Below are positions 25,041-34,375 of a stretch of 64,000 nt of DNA, piece after piece. The notes under the pieces were generated by a model, which searched no databases, had not been told where the DNA came from, and saw nothing but the letters and a program-made list of their open reading frames with translations. Within the stretch, counting starts at the first letter, position 1; the number at the start of each line of letters is the position of its first letter. This stretch comes from Methylobacterium ajmalii (GTDB taxonomy: Bacteria > Pseudomonadota > Alphaproteobacteria > Rhizobiales > Beijerinckiaceae), in NCBI RefSeq assembly GCF_016613415.1, contig NZ_JACWCT010000156.1, forward strand, positions 1-64,000. Direction: 5' to 3'. Both the position numbers and the translations under genes were made by a program.

Positions 25041-26354
25041 ATGATCGAAGACACGCTCGCCCCGATCGAGACCCCGGCCGCCCCCGCCATGCGCGAGGTG
25101 AAGCTGCAGGATCTCAAGTCCAAGACCCCCACCGAGCTCCTGGCCTTTGCCGAGGAGGTCGAGGTCGAGAACGCCTCGACCATGCGCAAGCAGGAGCTGA
25201 TGTTCGCGATCCTGAAGCAGCTCGCTGCCAAGGACGTCGAGATCATCGGTGCCGGCACCGTCGAGGTGCTGCAGGACGGCTTCGGCTTCCTGCGCTCCTC
25301 CGACTCGAACTACCTGCCGGGCCCGGACGACATCTACATCTCGCCGACGCAGATCCGCCGCTTCGGCCTGCGCACCGGCGACACCGTCGAGGGGCCGATC
25401 CGGGGCCCGAAGGACGGCGAGCGCTACTTCGCGCTGCTCAAGGTCAACACCATCAACTTCGAGAACCCGGACAAGATCAAACACAAGGTCCATTTCGACA
25501 ACCTGACGCCGCTGTTCCCGACGCAGCGCTTCAAGCTCGAACTGGCGGAGCCGACCCGCAAGGACTTCTCGCCCCGGATCATCGACATCGTCGCGCCGAT
25601 CGGCAAGGGCCAGCGCGCCCTGATCGTGGCGCCGCCGCGCACCGGCAAGACGGTGCTGATGCAGAACATCGCCCAGTCGATCACCCTGAACCACCCCGAG
25701 TGCTACCTCATCGTCCTGCTCATCGACGAGCGGCCGGAAGAGGTCACCGACATGCAGCGCTCGGTGAAGGGTGAGGTCATCGCCTCGACCTTCGACGAGC
25801 CGGCGACCCGCCACGTCCAGGTCGCCGAGATGGTGATCGAGAAGGCCAAGCGCCTCGTCGAGCATGGCCGCGACGTCGTCATCCTGCTCGACTCGATCAC
25901 GCGGCTGGGCCGCGCCTACAACACCGTGGTGCCGTCCTCCGGCAAGGTGCTGACCGGCGGTGTCGATGCCAACGCCCTGCAGCGGCCCAAGCGCTTCTTC
26001 GGCGCCGCCCGCAACATCGAGGAGGGTGGCTCGCTCTCGATCATTGCCACCGCGCTGATCGACACCGGCTCCCGCATGGACGAGGTGATCTTCGAGGAGT
26101 TCAAGGGCACCGGCAACTCCGAGATCATCCTGGACCGCAAGGTCTCCGACAAGCGCATCTTCCCGGCGATCGACATCACCCGCTCGGGCACCCGCAAGGA
26201 GGAGCTGCTGGTCCCGCCGGACGCGCTCAAGAAGACCTACGTGCTGCGCCGCATCCTCAACCCGATGGGCGTCACCGACGCGATCGAGTTCCTGCTCGAC
26301 AAGCTGCGCCAGACCAAGAGCAACGGCGACTTCTTCGACTCGATGAACACCTGA
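25041..26354 (+). CDS. rho: transcription termination factor Rho
   Basis: A hexameric RNA helicase that ends untranslated transcripts. The protein has 437 residues from the ATG at 25041; the ATG at 25089 (MREVKLQDLKSKTPTELL) would give 421 and matches the usual start better, but neither has a clear ribosome site. The N-terminal helix bundle is followed by a cold-shock-like RNA-binding domain (GFGFLRSSDSNYLPGPDDIYIS). The ATPase domain has Walker A A-P-P-R-T-G-K-T, Walker B V-V-I-L-L-D-S-I-T-R, the Q-loop TGGVDANALQRPKRFFGAARN and the R-loop FKGTGN. A canonical terminator follows. It begins the rho-mnmE-mnmG-rsmG-parAB block. Confidence 0.98.
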   Translation: MIEDTLAPIETPAAPAMREVKLQDLKSKTPTELLAFAEEVEVENASTMRKQELMFAILKQLAAKDVEIIGAGTVEVLQDGFGFLRSSDSNYLPGPDDIYISPTQIRRFGLRTGDTVEGPIRGPKDGERYFALLKVNTINFENPDKIKHKVHFDNLTPLFPTQRFKLELAEPTRKDFSPRIIDIVAPIGKGQRALIVAPPRTGKTVLMQNIAQSITLNHPECYLIVLLIDERPEEVTDMQRSVKGEVIASTFDEPATRHVQVAEMVIEKAKRLVEHGRDVVILLDSITRLGRAYNTVVPSSGKVLTGGVDANALQRPKRFFGAARNIEEGGSLSIIATALIDTGSRMDEVIFEEFKGTGNSEIILDRKVSDKRIFPAIDITRSGTRKEELLVPPDALKKTYVLRRILNPMGVTDAIEFLLDKLRQTKSNGDFFDSMNT

Positions 26355-26390
26355 TCCGGCCCCTTCGGTCGCAGTCGTCAAACTCGCGCG

Positions 26391-26416
26391 CGGCGCCCCG
26401 AGAGGGGCGCCGTTTT
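26391..26416 (+). terminator. Rho-independent terminator after rho
   Basis: CGGCGCCCC (26391-26399) and GGGGCGCCG (26404-26412) form a perfect 9-base stem with a GAGA loop, followed by TTTT. It lies 37 bases after the rho stop. Confidence 0.9.
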
Positions 26417-26738
26417 CGTATCCAGCCCCGCTCCCGGACACCGCATCCCGCGGCTCGGATGCCCGCACGTGGCACCCCGGCGGGTGGGTGGCCGGCGACA
26501 AAGGTCTTCGCCCGGAGGGGCCCGAGTTCGACGCCTGCTTGCGTGCACCCGTCTCCGCCTGGCCGGGGTCCGGCACCGGGCAGGCCACGGTATCGCGGGC
26601 TCCGCACGGAGGCGGCACTGTGCTCCGGCTGTCGACGCAGTGAGCAAGACGCCGCCCGTCCCGATCCGTTCGGCGGCAAGACCGGATCGTGCTAGCCACG
26701 GCGCCACCCTTTTCGATGCCCCCTCCCCCGATCACCCG
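26417..26738. other. intergenic between rho and mnmE, no gene recognised
   Basis: About 320 bases without a credible gene. It should contain the mnmE promoter, but no clear -35/-10 pair stands out. Confidence 0.5.
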
Positions 26739-28052
26739 ATGCTCGCGCCCGACACCATCTTCGCCCCCGCCACCGGCTACGGCCGTACCGCCGTCGCTGT
26801 CGTGCGGATCAGCGGCCCGCAGGCCGGCCCCGCCCTCGCGGCGCTGATCCGGACCCCGCTGCCGCCGGCGCGCCGCCTCGCCCTGCGCACCCTGCGCGAG
26901 CCGGAGACCGGGGAGATCCTCGATCAGGCCCTCGTCGCGTGGCTGCCCGGCCCCGGTACCGCAACCGGAGAGGACATGGTCGAGCTGCACCTGCATGGCG
27001 GCCCGGCGGTCCGTGCGGCGGCTCTGCGCAGCCTCGGCGCACGGCCGGGCCTGGTGCCGGCCGAGCCCGGTGCCTTCACCCGGCGGGCCTTCCTCAACGG
27101 CCGGATGGACCTTACCGCCGTCGAGGGACTGGCCGACCTGATCGAGGCCGAGACCGAGGCGCAGCGGCGCCAGGCCGTGCGCCAGCTCGATGGGGCGCTG
27201 GGCCGGGCGGTCGAACGCTGGCGCGACACGCTGCTTGATGTGCTCGCCGGCACCGAGGCCGCCCTCGATTTCTCTGACGAGGGCGATGTCGACGATGAAG
27301 CCCTGACCGCCTCGGGCTGCATCGCGGCCGCGCGGGTGCGGGACGAGATCCGCGCCGTCCTCGCCGATGGCCGGCGAGGCGAGCGGTTGCGGGAAGGTTT
27401 TACGGTCGTGCTCGCCGGCGCGCCCAATGCCGGCAAGTCGACCCTGCTCAACGCGCTGGCCCGGCGCGACGTGGCGATCGTCTCGGAGGTTCCGGGCACC
27501 ACCCGGGACGCGATCGAGGTACGCTGCGATCTCAGCGGGCTGCCGGTGCTGCTGGTCGATACCGCCGGCCTGCGCGAGACCAGCGACGCGATCGAGGTCG
27601 AGGGCGTCGCCCGCAGTCGTCGCCGCATCGAGCAGGCCGACCTCGTCCTCTGGCTGCGCGAGCCGGGCGGAGCCGAGCCCCCTGCCCTTCCGGTTCCTTT
27701 CCGCGTGGTTTCGACCAAGCGAGACGTGCCGGGAGACCGGATGGAGGGCGAGATTGCGATCTCGGCGCGGACGGGGGACGGGGTCGATCGTCTCCTGAGC
27801 GAGATCGAGCGTGAAGCCGCGACCTCGCTCGGAAGCGGCGACGCCCTGGTCACCCGCGAACGTCAGCGTCTCGCACTCGAAGCCTGCATGCGCCATCTCG
27901 ACAGGGTGGCAGCTCACGGTGACACCCTGCCGGCGGAACTGGTCGCGGAGGATCTGCGCCTCGCGGTCCGCGCCCTCGGCGAGGTCGCCGGTCGGGTGGG
28001 CGTCGAGGAAATGCTGGACCGGCTCTTTGCCGGGTTCTGCATCGGCAAGTAG
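26739..28052 (+). CDS. mnmE: tRNA modification GTPase MnmE
   Basis: A 437-residue protein that, with MnmG, installs the (carboxymethyl)aminomethyl group on the wobble uridine of several tRNAs. The N-terminal formyl-tetrahydrofolate-binding domain begins DTIFAPATGYGRTAVAVVRI. The G domain has G-A-P-N-A-G-K-S, D-T-A-G-L and T-K-R-D. The C-terminus F-C-I-G-K carries the conserved cysteine. The ATG at 26739 fits the family start (MLAPDTIFAPATG). It lies 95 bases upstream of mnmG with a parS core between them. Confidence 0.97.
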   Translation: MLAPDTIFAPATGYGRTAVAVVRISGPQAGPALAALIRTPLPPARRLALRTLREPETGEILDQALVAWLPGPGTATGEDMVELHLHGGPAVRAAALRSLGARPGLVPAEPGAFTRRAFLNGRMDLTAVEGLADLIEAETEAQRRQAVRQLDGALGRAVERWRDTLLDVLAGTEAALDFSDEGDVDDEALTASGCIAAARVRDEIRAVLADGRRGERLREGFTVVLAGAPNAGKSTLLNALARRDVAIVSEVPGTTRDAIEVRCDLSGLPVLLVDTAGLRETSDAIEVEGVARSRRRIEQADLVLWLREPGGAEPPALPVPFRVVSTKRDVPGDRMEGEIAISARTGDGVDRLLSEIEREAATSLGSGDALVTRERQRLALEACMRHLDRVAAHGDTLPAELVAEDLRLAVRALGEVAGRVGVEEMLDRLFAGFCIGK

Positions 28053-28078
28053 CCTTCTCGCCACCGGTCCCGCGGAGT

Positions 28079-28090
28079 TTTCACGTGAAA
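28079..28090. promoter_or_regulatory. parS site (ParB-binding palindrome)
   Basis: A perfect TTTCACGTGAAA core lies in the mnmE-mnmG intergenic region, 2.6 kb from parA. The flanking bases give one mismatch to GTTTCACGTGAAAC on the left. ParB family proteins nucleate on this palindrome in Caulobacter and relatives. Confidence 0.85.
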
Positions 28091-28147
28091 CGCGCGTGGC
28101 GCCGACAGGATGATTGACGTTGCCGGTCGGCGCCCCCTAATCACCCC

Positions 28148-30028
28148 ATGCACAGAGATGATTCCTCCTTCGACGTGATCGTCGTCGGCGGTGGGCATGC
28201 GGGCGCCGAGGCGGCCGCCGCCGCCGCGCGTTACGGGGCCCGCACCGCCCTGGTAACCCATCGCCGCGACACGCTCGGGGCGATGTCCTGTAACCCGGCC
28301 ATCGGCGGCCTCGGCAAGGGTCACCTCGTCCGCGAAGTCGATGCCCTCGACGGGCTGATGGGCCGGGTCGCCGACCGCGCCGGTATCCAGTTCCGGCTAC
28401 TGAACCGCCGCAAGGGCCCGGCGGTACGCGGGCCCCGCACCCAGGCCGACCGCAAGCTCTACGCCCGGGCGATGCGGGCGGCGCTCCCCGAAACCCCGAA
28501 CCTGACCATCGTCGAGGGCGAGGTCGCCGACCTGACCGTCGTCGACGGACGAGTCGCCGGCGCCGTGCTGACGGACGGCCGTGCCCTCCCCTGCCGCGCC
28601 GTCGTCCTGACCACCGGGACCTTCCTGCGTGGCCTGATCCATATCGGCGAGGTGACCATGCCGGCCGGCCGCATCGGCGAGGCGCCGGCGCTCGGCCTGT
28701 CGGCGACCCTCGATCGGTACGGCTTCGCGCTGGGCCGCCTCAAGACCGGGACACCGCCGCGCCTCGACGGCCGCACGATCGACTGGCATGGCATCGACAA
28801 GCAGGCCGCCGACGACGAGCCGGTGCCGTTCTCGACCCTGACCACGCGCATCACGACGCCCCAGATCGAGTGTGGTGTCACCCGCACCGGCCAGGCGGCG
28901 CACGACCTGATCCGCGCCAACCTGCACCGCTCGGCGATGTATTCCGGCGGCATCACCAGCCGCGGGCCGCGCTACTGCCCGTCGATCGAGGACAAGGTCG
29001 TGCGGTTCGGCGACCGTGACGGTCACCAGATCTTCCTCGAGCCGGAAGGCCTCGACGACCCGACAGTCTACCCGAACGGCATCTCGACCTCCCTGCCAGA
29101 AGAGGTGCAGCACGGCATCGTCCGCCTGCTGCCCGGCTGCGAGCGGGCGGTGATCCTGCGCCCCGGCTACGCGATCGAGTACGATTACGTCGATCCGCGC
29201 GAGCTCGACCCGACGCTCCAGGCGCGCCGCATCGCCGGCCTGTTCCTCGCGGGCCAGATCAACGGCACCACTGGCTACGAGGAGGCGGCCGGCCAGGGGC
29301 TGGTTGCCGGTCTCAACGCCGCCCGTCTGGCGGGCCAGGCCGACCTCGCGGTGTTCGACCGGGCCGAGTCGTATATCGGCGTGATGATCGACGACCTCGT
29401 GACCCACGGGGTCAGCGAGCCCTACCGGATGTTCACCTCGCGCTCCGAGTACCGGCTCAGCCTGCGGGTCGACAATGCCGATGAACGCTTGACCGGCCGT
29501 GGCATAGGGCTCGGTTGCGTTTCGGCGGGGCGGGCCGCCCACCATGCCGCGCGGCAGGACGCCTTGGAGCAGGCTCGCCAGATGCTCGACGATCTCAGCC
29601 TGACCCCGACCGAGGCCGAGCGCCACGGCATCGTGCTGAACCGCGACGGCATCCGCCGGTCCGCCTTCCAGCTCCTGTCCTACCCGGAGATCGGGTGGGA
29701 GCGGCTCGCCGCGGTCTGGCCCCAGCTTGCCGCGATCCCCCCTGCCCTCGCCGAGCGGGTGTGTACCGACGCGACCTACGCGGTCTATCTCGACCGGCAA
29801 AAAGCGGATATCGCGGCGTTCCGGCGCGACGAGGCGGTGACCCTGCCGGACCATCTCGATTACGGCGGTATCGCCGGCCTGTCGAACGAGCTGCGGTTGA
29901 AGCTCGACAAGGTCCGCCCCCTCACCCTCGGACAGGCGGCACGGATCGAGGGCGTGACCCCGGCGGCGCTGACCCTGCTGGCGGCGCATGCCCGCCGTAC
30001 TCCCTCCCTACAGGTTTCGGCTGAATGA
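28148..30028 (+). CDS. mnmG: tRNA uridine-5-carboxymethylaminomethyl modification enzyme MnmG (GidA)
   Basis: A 626-residue FAD-dependent partner of MnmE. The FAD fingerprint G-G-G-H-A-G lies at 14-19, followed by GAMSCNPAIGGLGKGHL. Further family blocks are FRLLNRRKGPAVRGPR, LKTGTPPRLDGRTID, CPSIEDKVVRF, GYAIEYDYVDPREL and NGTTGYEEAAGQGL. A C-terminal helical domain binds MnmE and tRNA. Length is normal. Its stop overlaps the rsmG start as ATGA. Confidence 0.98.
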   Translation: MHRDDSSFDVIVVGGGHAGAEAAAAAARYGARTALVTHRRDTLGAMSCNPAIGGLGKGHLVREVDALDGLMGRVADRAGIQFRLLNRRKGPAVRGPRTQADRKLYARAMRAALPETPNLTIVEGEVADLTVVDGRVAGAVLTDGRALPCRAVVLTTGTFLRGLIHIGEVTMPAGRIGEAPALGLSATLDRYGFALGRLKTGTPPRLDGRTIDWHGIDKQAADDEPVPFSTLTTRITTPQIECGVTRTGQAAHDLIRANLHRSAMYSGGITSRGPRYCPSIEDKVVRFGDRDGHQIFLEPEGLDDPTVYPNGISTSLPEEVQHGIVRLLPGCERAVILRPGYAIEYDYVDPRELDPTLQARRIAGLFLAGQINGTTGYEEAAGQGLVAGLNAARLAGQADLAVFDRAESYIGVMIDDLVTHGVSEPYRMFTSRSEYRLSLRVDNADERLTGRGIGLGCVSAGRAAHHAARQDALEQARQMLDDLSLTPTEAERHGIVLNRDGIRRSAFQLLSYPEIGWERLAAVWPQLAAIPPALAERVCTDATYAVYLDRQKADIAAFRRDEAVTLPDHLDYGGIAGLSNELRLKLDKVRPLTLGQAARIEGVTPAALTLLAAHARRTPSLQVSAE

Positions 30029-30666
30029 AGACGTCCGCAGTCGGCCGCGATGCCGTCCTGCGCCAAGCCGGCGTTTCACGTGAAACAGCCGAGGCGCTCG
30101 ACCTCTACGTCGCCCAGCTCACCCGCTGGCAATCGATCAAGAACCTCGTCGGTCCCTCCACGCTGGCGGAGGTCTGGACCCGCCACGTCGCCGATTCGCT
30201 TCAGCTCCTGGCGCTCGCGCCCGATGCGACGCGCTGGCTCGACCTCGGCAGCGGGGCCGGCATCCCGGGCCTGATCCTGGCGATTGCCGGGCGCGATCGG
30301 CCGGGCTTCCACGTCGACCTCGTCGAGAGCAACGGCCGCAAGGGCGCGTTCCTGCAGGAGACCGCGCGGCTCACCGGCGCAGCGGCCAAGATCCATGTCG
30401 CGCGGATCGAGACGGTGATCGGCGGGTTCACCGAAACGCAAATCGTCACCGCCCGGGCGCTGGCGCCGCTGTCCCAGCTCCTCGCCTGGACCGCCCCGCT
30501 GTTGAAAAACGGCGCCACGGGGCTTTTTCCGAAAGGCCGTGATGTCTTAACCGAATTGACCGAGGCCGAGGAAAGGTGGAGATTTGCCGCGGATCTGATC
30601 CCGAGTCGGACCGATTCTGATGCCAGGATCGTCCGCATCTCCAGTGTGAGCGGCCTTCTCCCATGA
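30025..30666 (+). CDS. rsmG: 16S rRNA (guanine527-N7) methyltransferase RsmG (GidB)
   Basis: A 213-residue SAM-dependent methyltransferase acting on G527 of 16S rRNA; loss of it gives low-level streptomycin resistance in several bacteria. The family pattern is clear: NLVGPSTLAEVWTRHVADSLQL, SAM loop L-D-L-G-S-G-A-G-I-P-G and VTARALAPLSQLL. It overlaps mnmG and parA by 4 bases on each side (ATGA). A near-consensus parS lies within its first 21 codons, encoding GVSRETAEA. Confidence 0.97.
   Translation: MKTSAVGRDAVLRQAGVSRETAEALDLYVAQLTRWQSIKNLVGPSTLAEVWTRHVADSLQLLALAPDATRWLDLGSGAGIPGLILAIAGRDRPGFHVDLVESNGRKGAFLQETARLTGAAAKIHVARIETVIGGFTETQIVTARALAPLSQLLAWTAPLLKNGATGLFPKGRDVLTELTEAEERWRFAADLIPSRTDSDARIVRISSVSGLLP
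30072..30087. promoter_or_regulatory. parS site inside rsmG
   Basis: CGTTTCACGTGAAACA differs from the 16-base consensus TGTTTCACGTGAAACA only at the first base and has the complete 14-base palindrome. It lies 576 bases before the parA start and is the best site in the window. Confidence 0.92.
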
Positions 30667-31511
30667 TCGCGGAATCTCCCGAGGCGCAGGCCGGCGACAG
30701 CGCGCGGCCCCTGCGCATCATCGCGCTTGCCAACCAGAAGGGCGGCGTCGGCAAGACCACCACGGCGATCAATCTCGGCACGGCGCTCGCGGCGATCGGC
30801 GAGCGCGTGCTGATCATCGATCTCGACCCGCAGGGCAACGCCTCGACAGGCCTCGGCATCGACCGGCGCCAGCGGCGCCTGTCGACCTACGACGTGCTGG
30901 CCGGCGAAGCGCCCCTGGCGGAGGCGGTGCAGGCTACCGCCGTCCCGCGCCTGTCCTTGGTTCCCTCGACCATGGATCTCCTCGGTCTCGAGATGGCGAT
31001 GGCGAGCGCGACCGACCGGGCGCAGCGCCTGCGCCGGGCCCTCGAACCCCTCGACCGGGGCGAGATGCCGGAGGACCAGCGTTTCACCTACGTGCTGATC
31101 GACTGCCCGCCCTCCCTCAACCTGCTCACCCTCAACGCGCTCGCCGCGGCGCATGCGGTGCTGGTGCCGCTGCAATGCGAGTTCTTCGCCCTCGAAGGCC
31201 TGAGCCAGCTGCTGCGCACCGTCGAGCAGGTGAAGGGTGCCCTCAACCCGCGCCTGGCGATCCAGGGCGTGGTGCTGACGATGTTCGACCCGCGCAACAA
31301 CCTGTCGGCCCAGGTCGTCGCCGACGTGCGCGAGTTCATGGGCGACAAGGTCTACGAGACCATGATCCCCCGCAACGTGCGCGTTTCCGAGGCGCCGTCG
31401 CACGGCAAGCCGGTGCTGCTCTACGACCTCAAATGCGCGGGGTCGCAGGCCTATCTGCGCCTCGCCTCGGAGGTCATCCAACGGGAAGGCCGCCTTCCGG
31501 CCGCCGCCTGA
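30663..31511 (+). CDS. parA: chromosome-partitioning ATPase ParA
   Basis: A 282-residue Walker-type ATPase that moves the ParB-parS complex to the cell pole. The deviant Walker A K-G-G-V-G-K-T-T is at 26-33, with the signature lysine Lys26. ANQKGGVGKTT, LIIDLDPQGNASTGLG, IDCPPSLNLLTLNAL and the C-terminal MIPRNVRVSEAPSHGKPV are all standard for chromosomal ParA/Soj. A short polar N-terminus precedes the fold. ATGA overlap with rsmG; parB follows after 26 bases. Confidence 0.97.
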   Translation: MIAESPEAQAGDSARPLRIIALANQKGGVGKTTTAINLGTALAAIGERVLIIDLDPQGNASTGLGIDRRQRRLSTYDVLAGEAPLAEAVQATAVPRLSLVPSTMDLLGLEMAMASATDRAQRLRRALEPLDRGEMPEDQRFTYVLIDCPPSLNLLTLNALAAAHAVLVPLQCEFFALEGLSQLLRTVEQVKGALNPRLAIQGVVLTMFDPRNNLSAQVVADVREFMGDKVYETMIPRNVRVSEAPSHGKPVLLYDLKCAGSQAYLRLASEVIQREGRLPAAA

Positions 31512-31537
31512 ATCGACGTAACGGAGTTGTTGAGAGG

Positions 31538-32446
31538 ATGAAGGGCATGGCGGAGGAGGGAGCGCGACCGCGCCTCGGGCGGGGTCTCGCGGCGCTGATC
31601 GGCGATTTCGGCGAGGACATCCCGGCCGCCACGGAGAAGCCGAAGGCCGGGCAGCGGCGGGTTCCGATCGAGTTCCTGCGGCCGAACCCGCGTAACCCCC
31701 GCCGCCACTTCGCCGAGACCGAGCTCGAGGAGCTGTCGGCCTCGATCCGCACCCGCGGGGTGATCCAGCCGATCGTCGTGCGAGCGCTGGCCAACCTGCC
31801 GGACGCGTTCGAGATCGTCGCCGGCGAGCGGCGCTGGCGGGCCGCGCAGCGCGCCGGCCTGCACGAGGTGCCGGTTGTCACGGTCGAGATCGACGACCGC
31901 ACCTCGCTCGAATTCGCCATCCTAGAGAACGTCCAGCGCGCCGACCTGAACGCCATCGAGGAGGCGGCGGGCTACGAGCGGCTGATGAGCGAGTTCCGCT
32001 ACACCCAGACCGAGCTCGCCGAGATCATCGGCAAGAGCCGCAGCCATCTCGCCAACACGCTCCGCCTGCTGCAGCTGCCGCCCTCGGTCCAGGAGCACGT
32101 CGTCGACGGCAGCCTGACCGCGGGCCATGCCCGTGCGCTCCTGTCGGTCAAGGACCCGGAAGGCATCGCCCGCCGGGTGATCGAGGACGGAATGACGGTG
32201 CGCGAGGTCGAGGCACTCGCCGCCGGCGAGCAGGCCGGCACCGGGCCGCGCCCCGGCCGGCCGCGCAAGGCCACGGTCGAGAAGGACGCCGATACTCGCG
32301 CCCTGGAGCGCCGTCTCGAGGACGCCCTCGGCGTCGTGGTGTCGATCGACGCCAAGGGCGGCGGCGGGGAGGTGCGGCTGCGCTACGCCAGCCTCGACCA
32401 GCTCGACGGACTCTGCCGGCGGCTGGAAATGCAGATCGGCGAATGA
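31538..32446 (+). CDS. parB: chromosome-partitioning protein ParB
   Basis: A 302-residue CTP-dependent DNA clamp that loads at parS. An N-terminal ParA-activating segment (RPRLGRGLAALIGD) is followed by the CTP-binding domain with G-E-R-R-W at 96-100 and E-N-V-Q-R. The helix-turn-helix parS reader (YTQTELAEIIGKSRSHLANTLRLL) and a C-terminal dimerisation domain follow. A linker of about 35 residues is Pro/Gly/Lys-rich. The ATG at 31538 is used; the ATG three codons later (31547) has better ribosome-site spacing (GAGAGG). A strong terminator follows. Confidence 0.97.
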   Translation: MKGMAEEGARPRLGRGLAALIGDFGEDIPAATEKPKAGQRRVPIEFLRPNPRNPRRHFAETELEELSASIRTRGVIQPIVVRALANLPDAFEIVAGERRWRAAQRAGLHEVPVVTVEIDDRTSLEFAILENVQRADLNAIEEAAGYERLMSEFRYTQTELAEIIGKSRSHLANTLRLLQLPPSVQEHVVDGSLTAGHARALLSVKDPEGIARRVIEDGMTVREVEALAAGEQAGTGPRPGRPRKATVEKDADTRALERRLEDALGVVVSIDAKGGGGEVRLRYASLDQLDGLCRRLEMQIGE

Positions 32447-32452
32447 GGCGAG

Positions 32453-32480
32453 GGCCGGACCGGAACGGTCCGGCCTTTTT
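32453..32480 (+). terminator. Rho-independent terminator after parB
   Basis: GGCCGGACCG (32453-32462) pairs with CGGTCCGGCC (32466-32475) around GAA, followed by TTTTT. It begins seven bases after the parB stop and closes the rsmG-parAB unit. Confidence 0.93.
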
Positions 32481-32592
32481 CGCGAGAGGCCGTCGCCTCA
32501 TCCACGGGCCGAGGATCTCGTTTCGGCGGGTGGAACGGGGATCCGCTGTTGCGGGACCGAATCGGCCGCCGCGACGAGGGGGGAGGGGGGCT

Positions 32593-33621
32593 TCACCCCC
32601 GCCGCGCCGCCTCGCTGGCGAGGCGCAGGAAGAGGTCGGCCGCGATGGCGTGCGAGAAGTCGCCGCCGGCTCGGCGGGCGCCCAGCACCGCGTCCTGCAG
32701 CAGCGTCACCGCCCTGCGCAAGGAGGCCGGGCTCCAGCGTGCGAGCTGCGTCTCGACAATGCGCTGGCGGCGGAAATGCAGGCCTCGCCAGCCCGACACC
32801 ATCGCGCCCGGGCTCTTGCCCTCGCCGTCGAGACGGGTGGCGAGCAGCGTCAGCGCGTGGCGGAGCGCGGCGCCCAGCATCACCGAGGCATCCATGCCCT
32901 CGATCTGGAAGCGGCGATAGCTGTGCTCGGTCTCGGCGATCCGCCCGGCGAAGGCGGCGTCGACCAGGGTGTTGAGCATCGAGCCCGAGACGTCGCTGCC
33001 GATCGCCTCGACATCCTCGATCCCGATCTCGCCCTGACCGCGAGCGTAGAGCGCCAGTTTCTCGATCTCGCCGAGGCTCGCCCGCCGGTCGCCGCCGAGG
33101 CCGGCGGCGAGGAGGTCGCGGGCGTCGCGGGTGATGCGCAGGTTGTCGGCCCGGAGCGTCCGGTCGATCAGGTCGGCGAGCGTGCCGGCATCGTCGGCGT
33201 AGCAGGGGATGGCGAGCGCCCGGGGCGAGCGCTCGCAGACCACCCGCAGGGGCGCCGACTTGGCGAGGTCGCCGGCCTCCACCACGATCCGGGTGTCGGT
33301 ACCCTCCTGCTTGAGCGCGGCCTCGACCGCCGGGGCGTAGTTGCGGCTGCCGGGGCGCACCCAGACCGCCCGCTTGCCGCCGAACAGCCCGACCGTGGCG
33401 GCCTCGTCGACGAGGCGGCCGGGATCGCCCGCCAGCACGTCGCCGTCGAGCTTGACCAGGGCGAAGGGATCGGCGGGATCGTCCACCGCCTTCTCGGCGA
33501 GCAGGCGGGCGCGCTCGGCGACGAGGCCGGTATCCGGGCCATAGACCAGGATCACGGCGATGCGCGGGTCGGGGCCGCGGCGCAGCAGCCCCTCGACCTC
33601 GCCGGCCTTGACGGCGGTCAC
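32593..33621 (-). CDS. holA: DNA polymerase III delta subunit
   Basis: A 342-residue clamp-loader subunit that opens the beta sliding clamp. The family layout is visible: an N-terminal AAA+-like domain without a P-loop (VILVYGPDTGLVAERARLLAEK), RAVWVRPG, the NLRITRDARDLLAAGLGGDRRASLGEIEKLALY segment and a helical C-terminal collar domain ending LRLASEAARRG. Although diverged, the order lptE-holA downstream of leuS is the common bacterial arrangement. It ends facing parB and starts eight bases after the lptE stop. Confidence 0.93.
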   Translation of the reverse strand: MTAVKAGEVEGLLRRGPDPRIAVILVYGPDTGLVAERARLLAEKAVDDPADPFALVKLDGDVLAGDPGRLVDEAATVGLFGGKRAVWVRPGSRNYAPAVEAALKQEGTDTRIVVEAGDLAKSAPLRVVCERSPRALAIPCYADDAGTLADLIDRTLRADNLRITRDARDLLAAGLGGDRRASLGEIEKLALYARGQGEIGIEDVEAIGSDVSGSMLNTLVDAAFAGRIAETEHSYRRFQIEGMDASVMLGAALRHALTLLATRLDGEGKSPGAMVSGWRGLHFRRQRIVETQLARWSPASLRRAVTLLQDAVLGARRAGGDFSHAIAADLFLRLASEAARRG

Positions 33622-33628
33622 GACGCGC

Positions 33629-34177
33629 TCAGGGCTGGGTCGCCAGGATCGCGGCGACGCGGGTCTTGATCTGCTCGGAGAGGAGCTTGGCGAGCCGGAT
33701 CTCGGCGTCGCGGGCGGCGCGCAGGCTGGCGAAGCGCTGGGACGAGCGGTCGTAGGTGGCGGTGCCCTGGGCCACGCCCTCGGTGAGGGTACGGTCGCCC
33801 GACAGCGTCTGGACCTTGTAGGCGGCGGTACCGAGCAGGGTCGCCGATTCCGCCCGCCCGGTGATCGAGCTGACGATCGGGGTCTGCACCGTCTCGCTGG
33901 CGGTGAGCGTCAGGCGGTACTTCTTGTCCGAGGGCTGGCCCGAGCCGTCGAGGTCGAACACCAGCTCGCTGCGCAGGTAGTGGCCGAGGCGTTCCTGGCC
34001 CTGGGCGGTCTTGGCCGGGTCGACCTGGATCGAGGCCAGCACGGCGCTCAAGGGGGCGCCGGACGCGGTCGGCCCGTAGAGCGGGCGGAAGCAGGCCGAG
34101 AGGCCGAGCGCCAGGGTGGCGACGAGAGTGAGGTTCCGCGCCGTCTTCACCGTGCTGCCTGCCATGAAGCCTGTCAT
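33629..34177 (-). CDS. lptE: LPS-assembly lipoprotein LptE
   Basis: A 182-residue outer-membrane lipoprotein that plugs LptD and helps insert lipopolysaccharide. The signal peptide ends in the lipobox L-S-A-C with Cys29; the mature protein begins CFRPLYGPTASG, typical of alphaproteobacterial LptE. The ATG at 34177 (AGGACGAACCTTC upstream) is chosen; an ATG at 34165 would shorten the signal by four residues. It is probably co-transcribed with holA. A strong hairpin separates it from leuS. Confidence 0.9.
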   Translation of the reverse strand: MTGFMAGSTVKTARNLTLVATLALGLSACFRPLYGPTASGAPLSAVLASIQVDPAKTAQGQERLGHYLRSELVFDLDGSGQPSDKKYRLTLTASETVQTPIVSSITGRAESATLLGTAAYKVQTLSGDRTLTEGVAQGTATYDRSSQRFASLRAARDAEIRLAKLLSEQIKTRVAAILATQP

Positions 34178-34375
34178 GAAGGTTCGTCCTGCCGCCACAC
34201 GTCCCGTTACCGCCCCGCCGGAGCTCTGCCAAGTGGCCGAGCACTCCCGGGGAGCACCCCGACGAATCCCGGCCTCGCGGGCCGTCAGGGTAGGGGTGGA
34301 GCCTAAAGAATTTCTGCGGCGACAGCAGGGCCGTGCCCCCCGATGGGAAAGAATAGCGGGGACGGCGCCGACGAA

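Noticed and set aside
24780..28064. A 1094-codon minus-strand frame opposite rho and mnmE
   Set aside because: Antisense to rho and mnmE, with low-complexity translation and no ribosome site.
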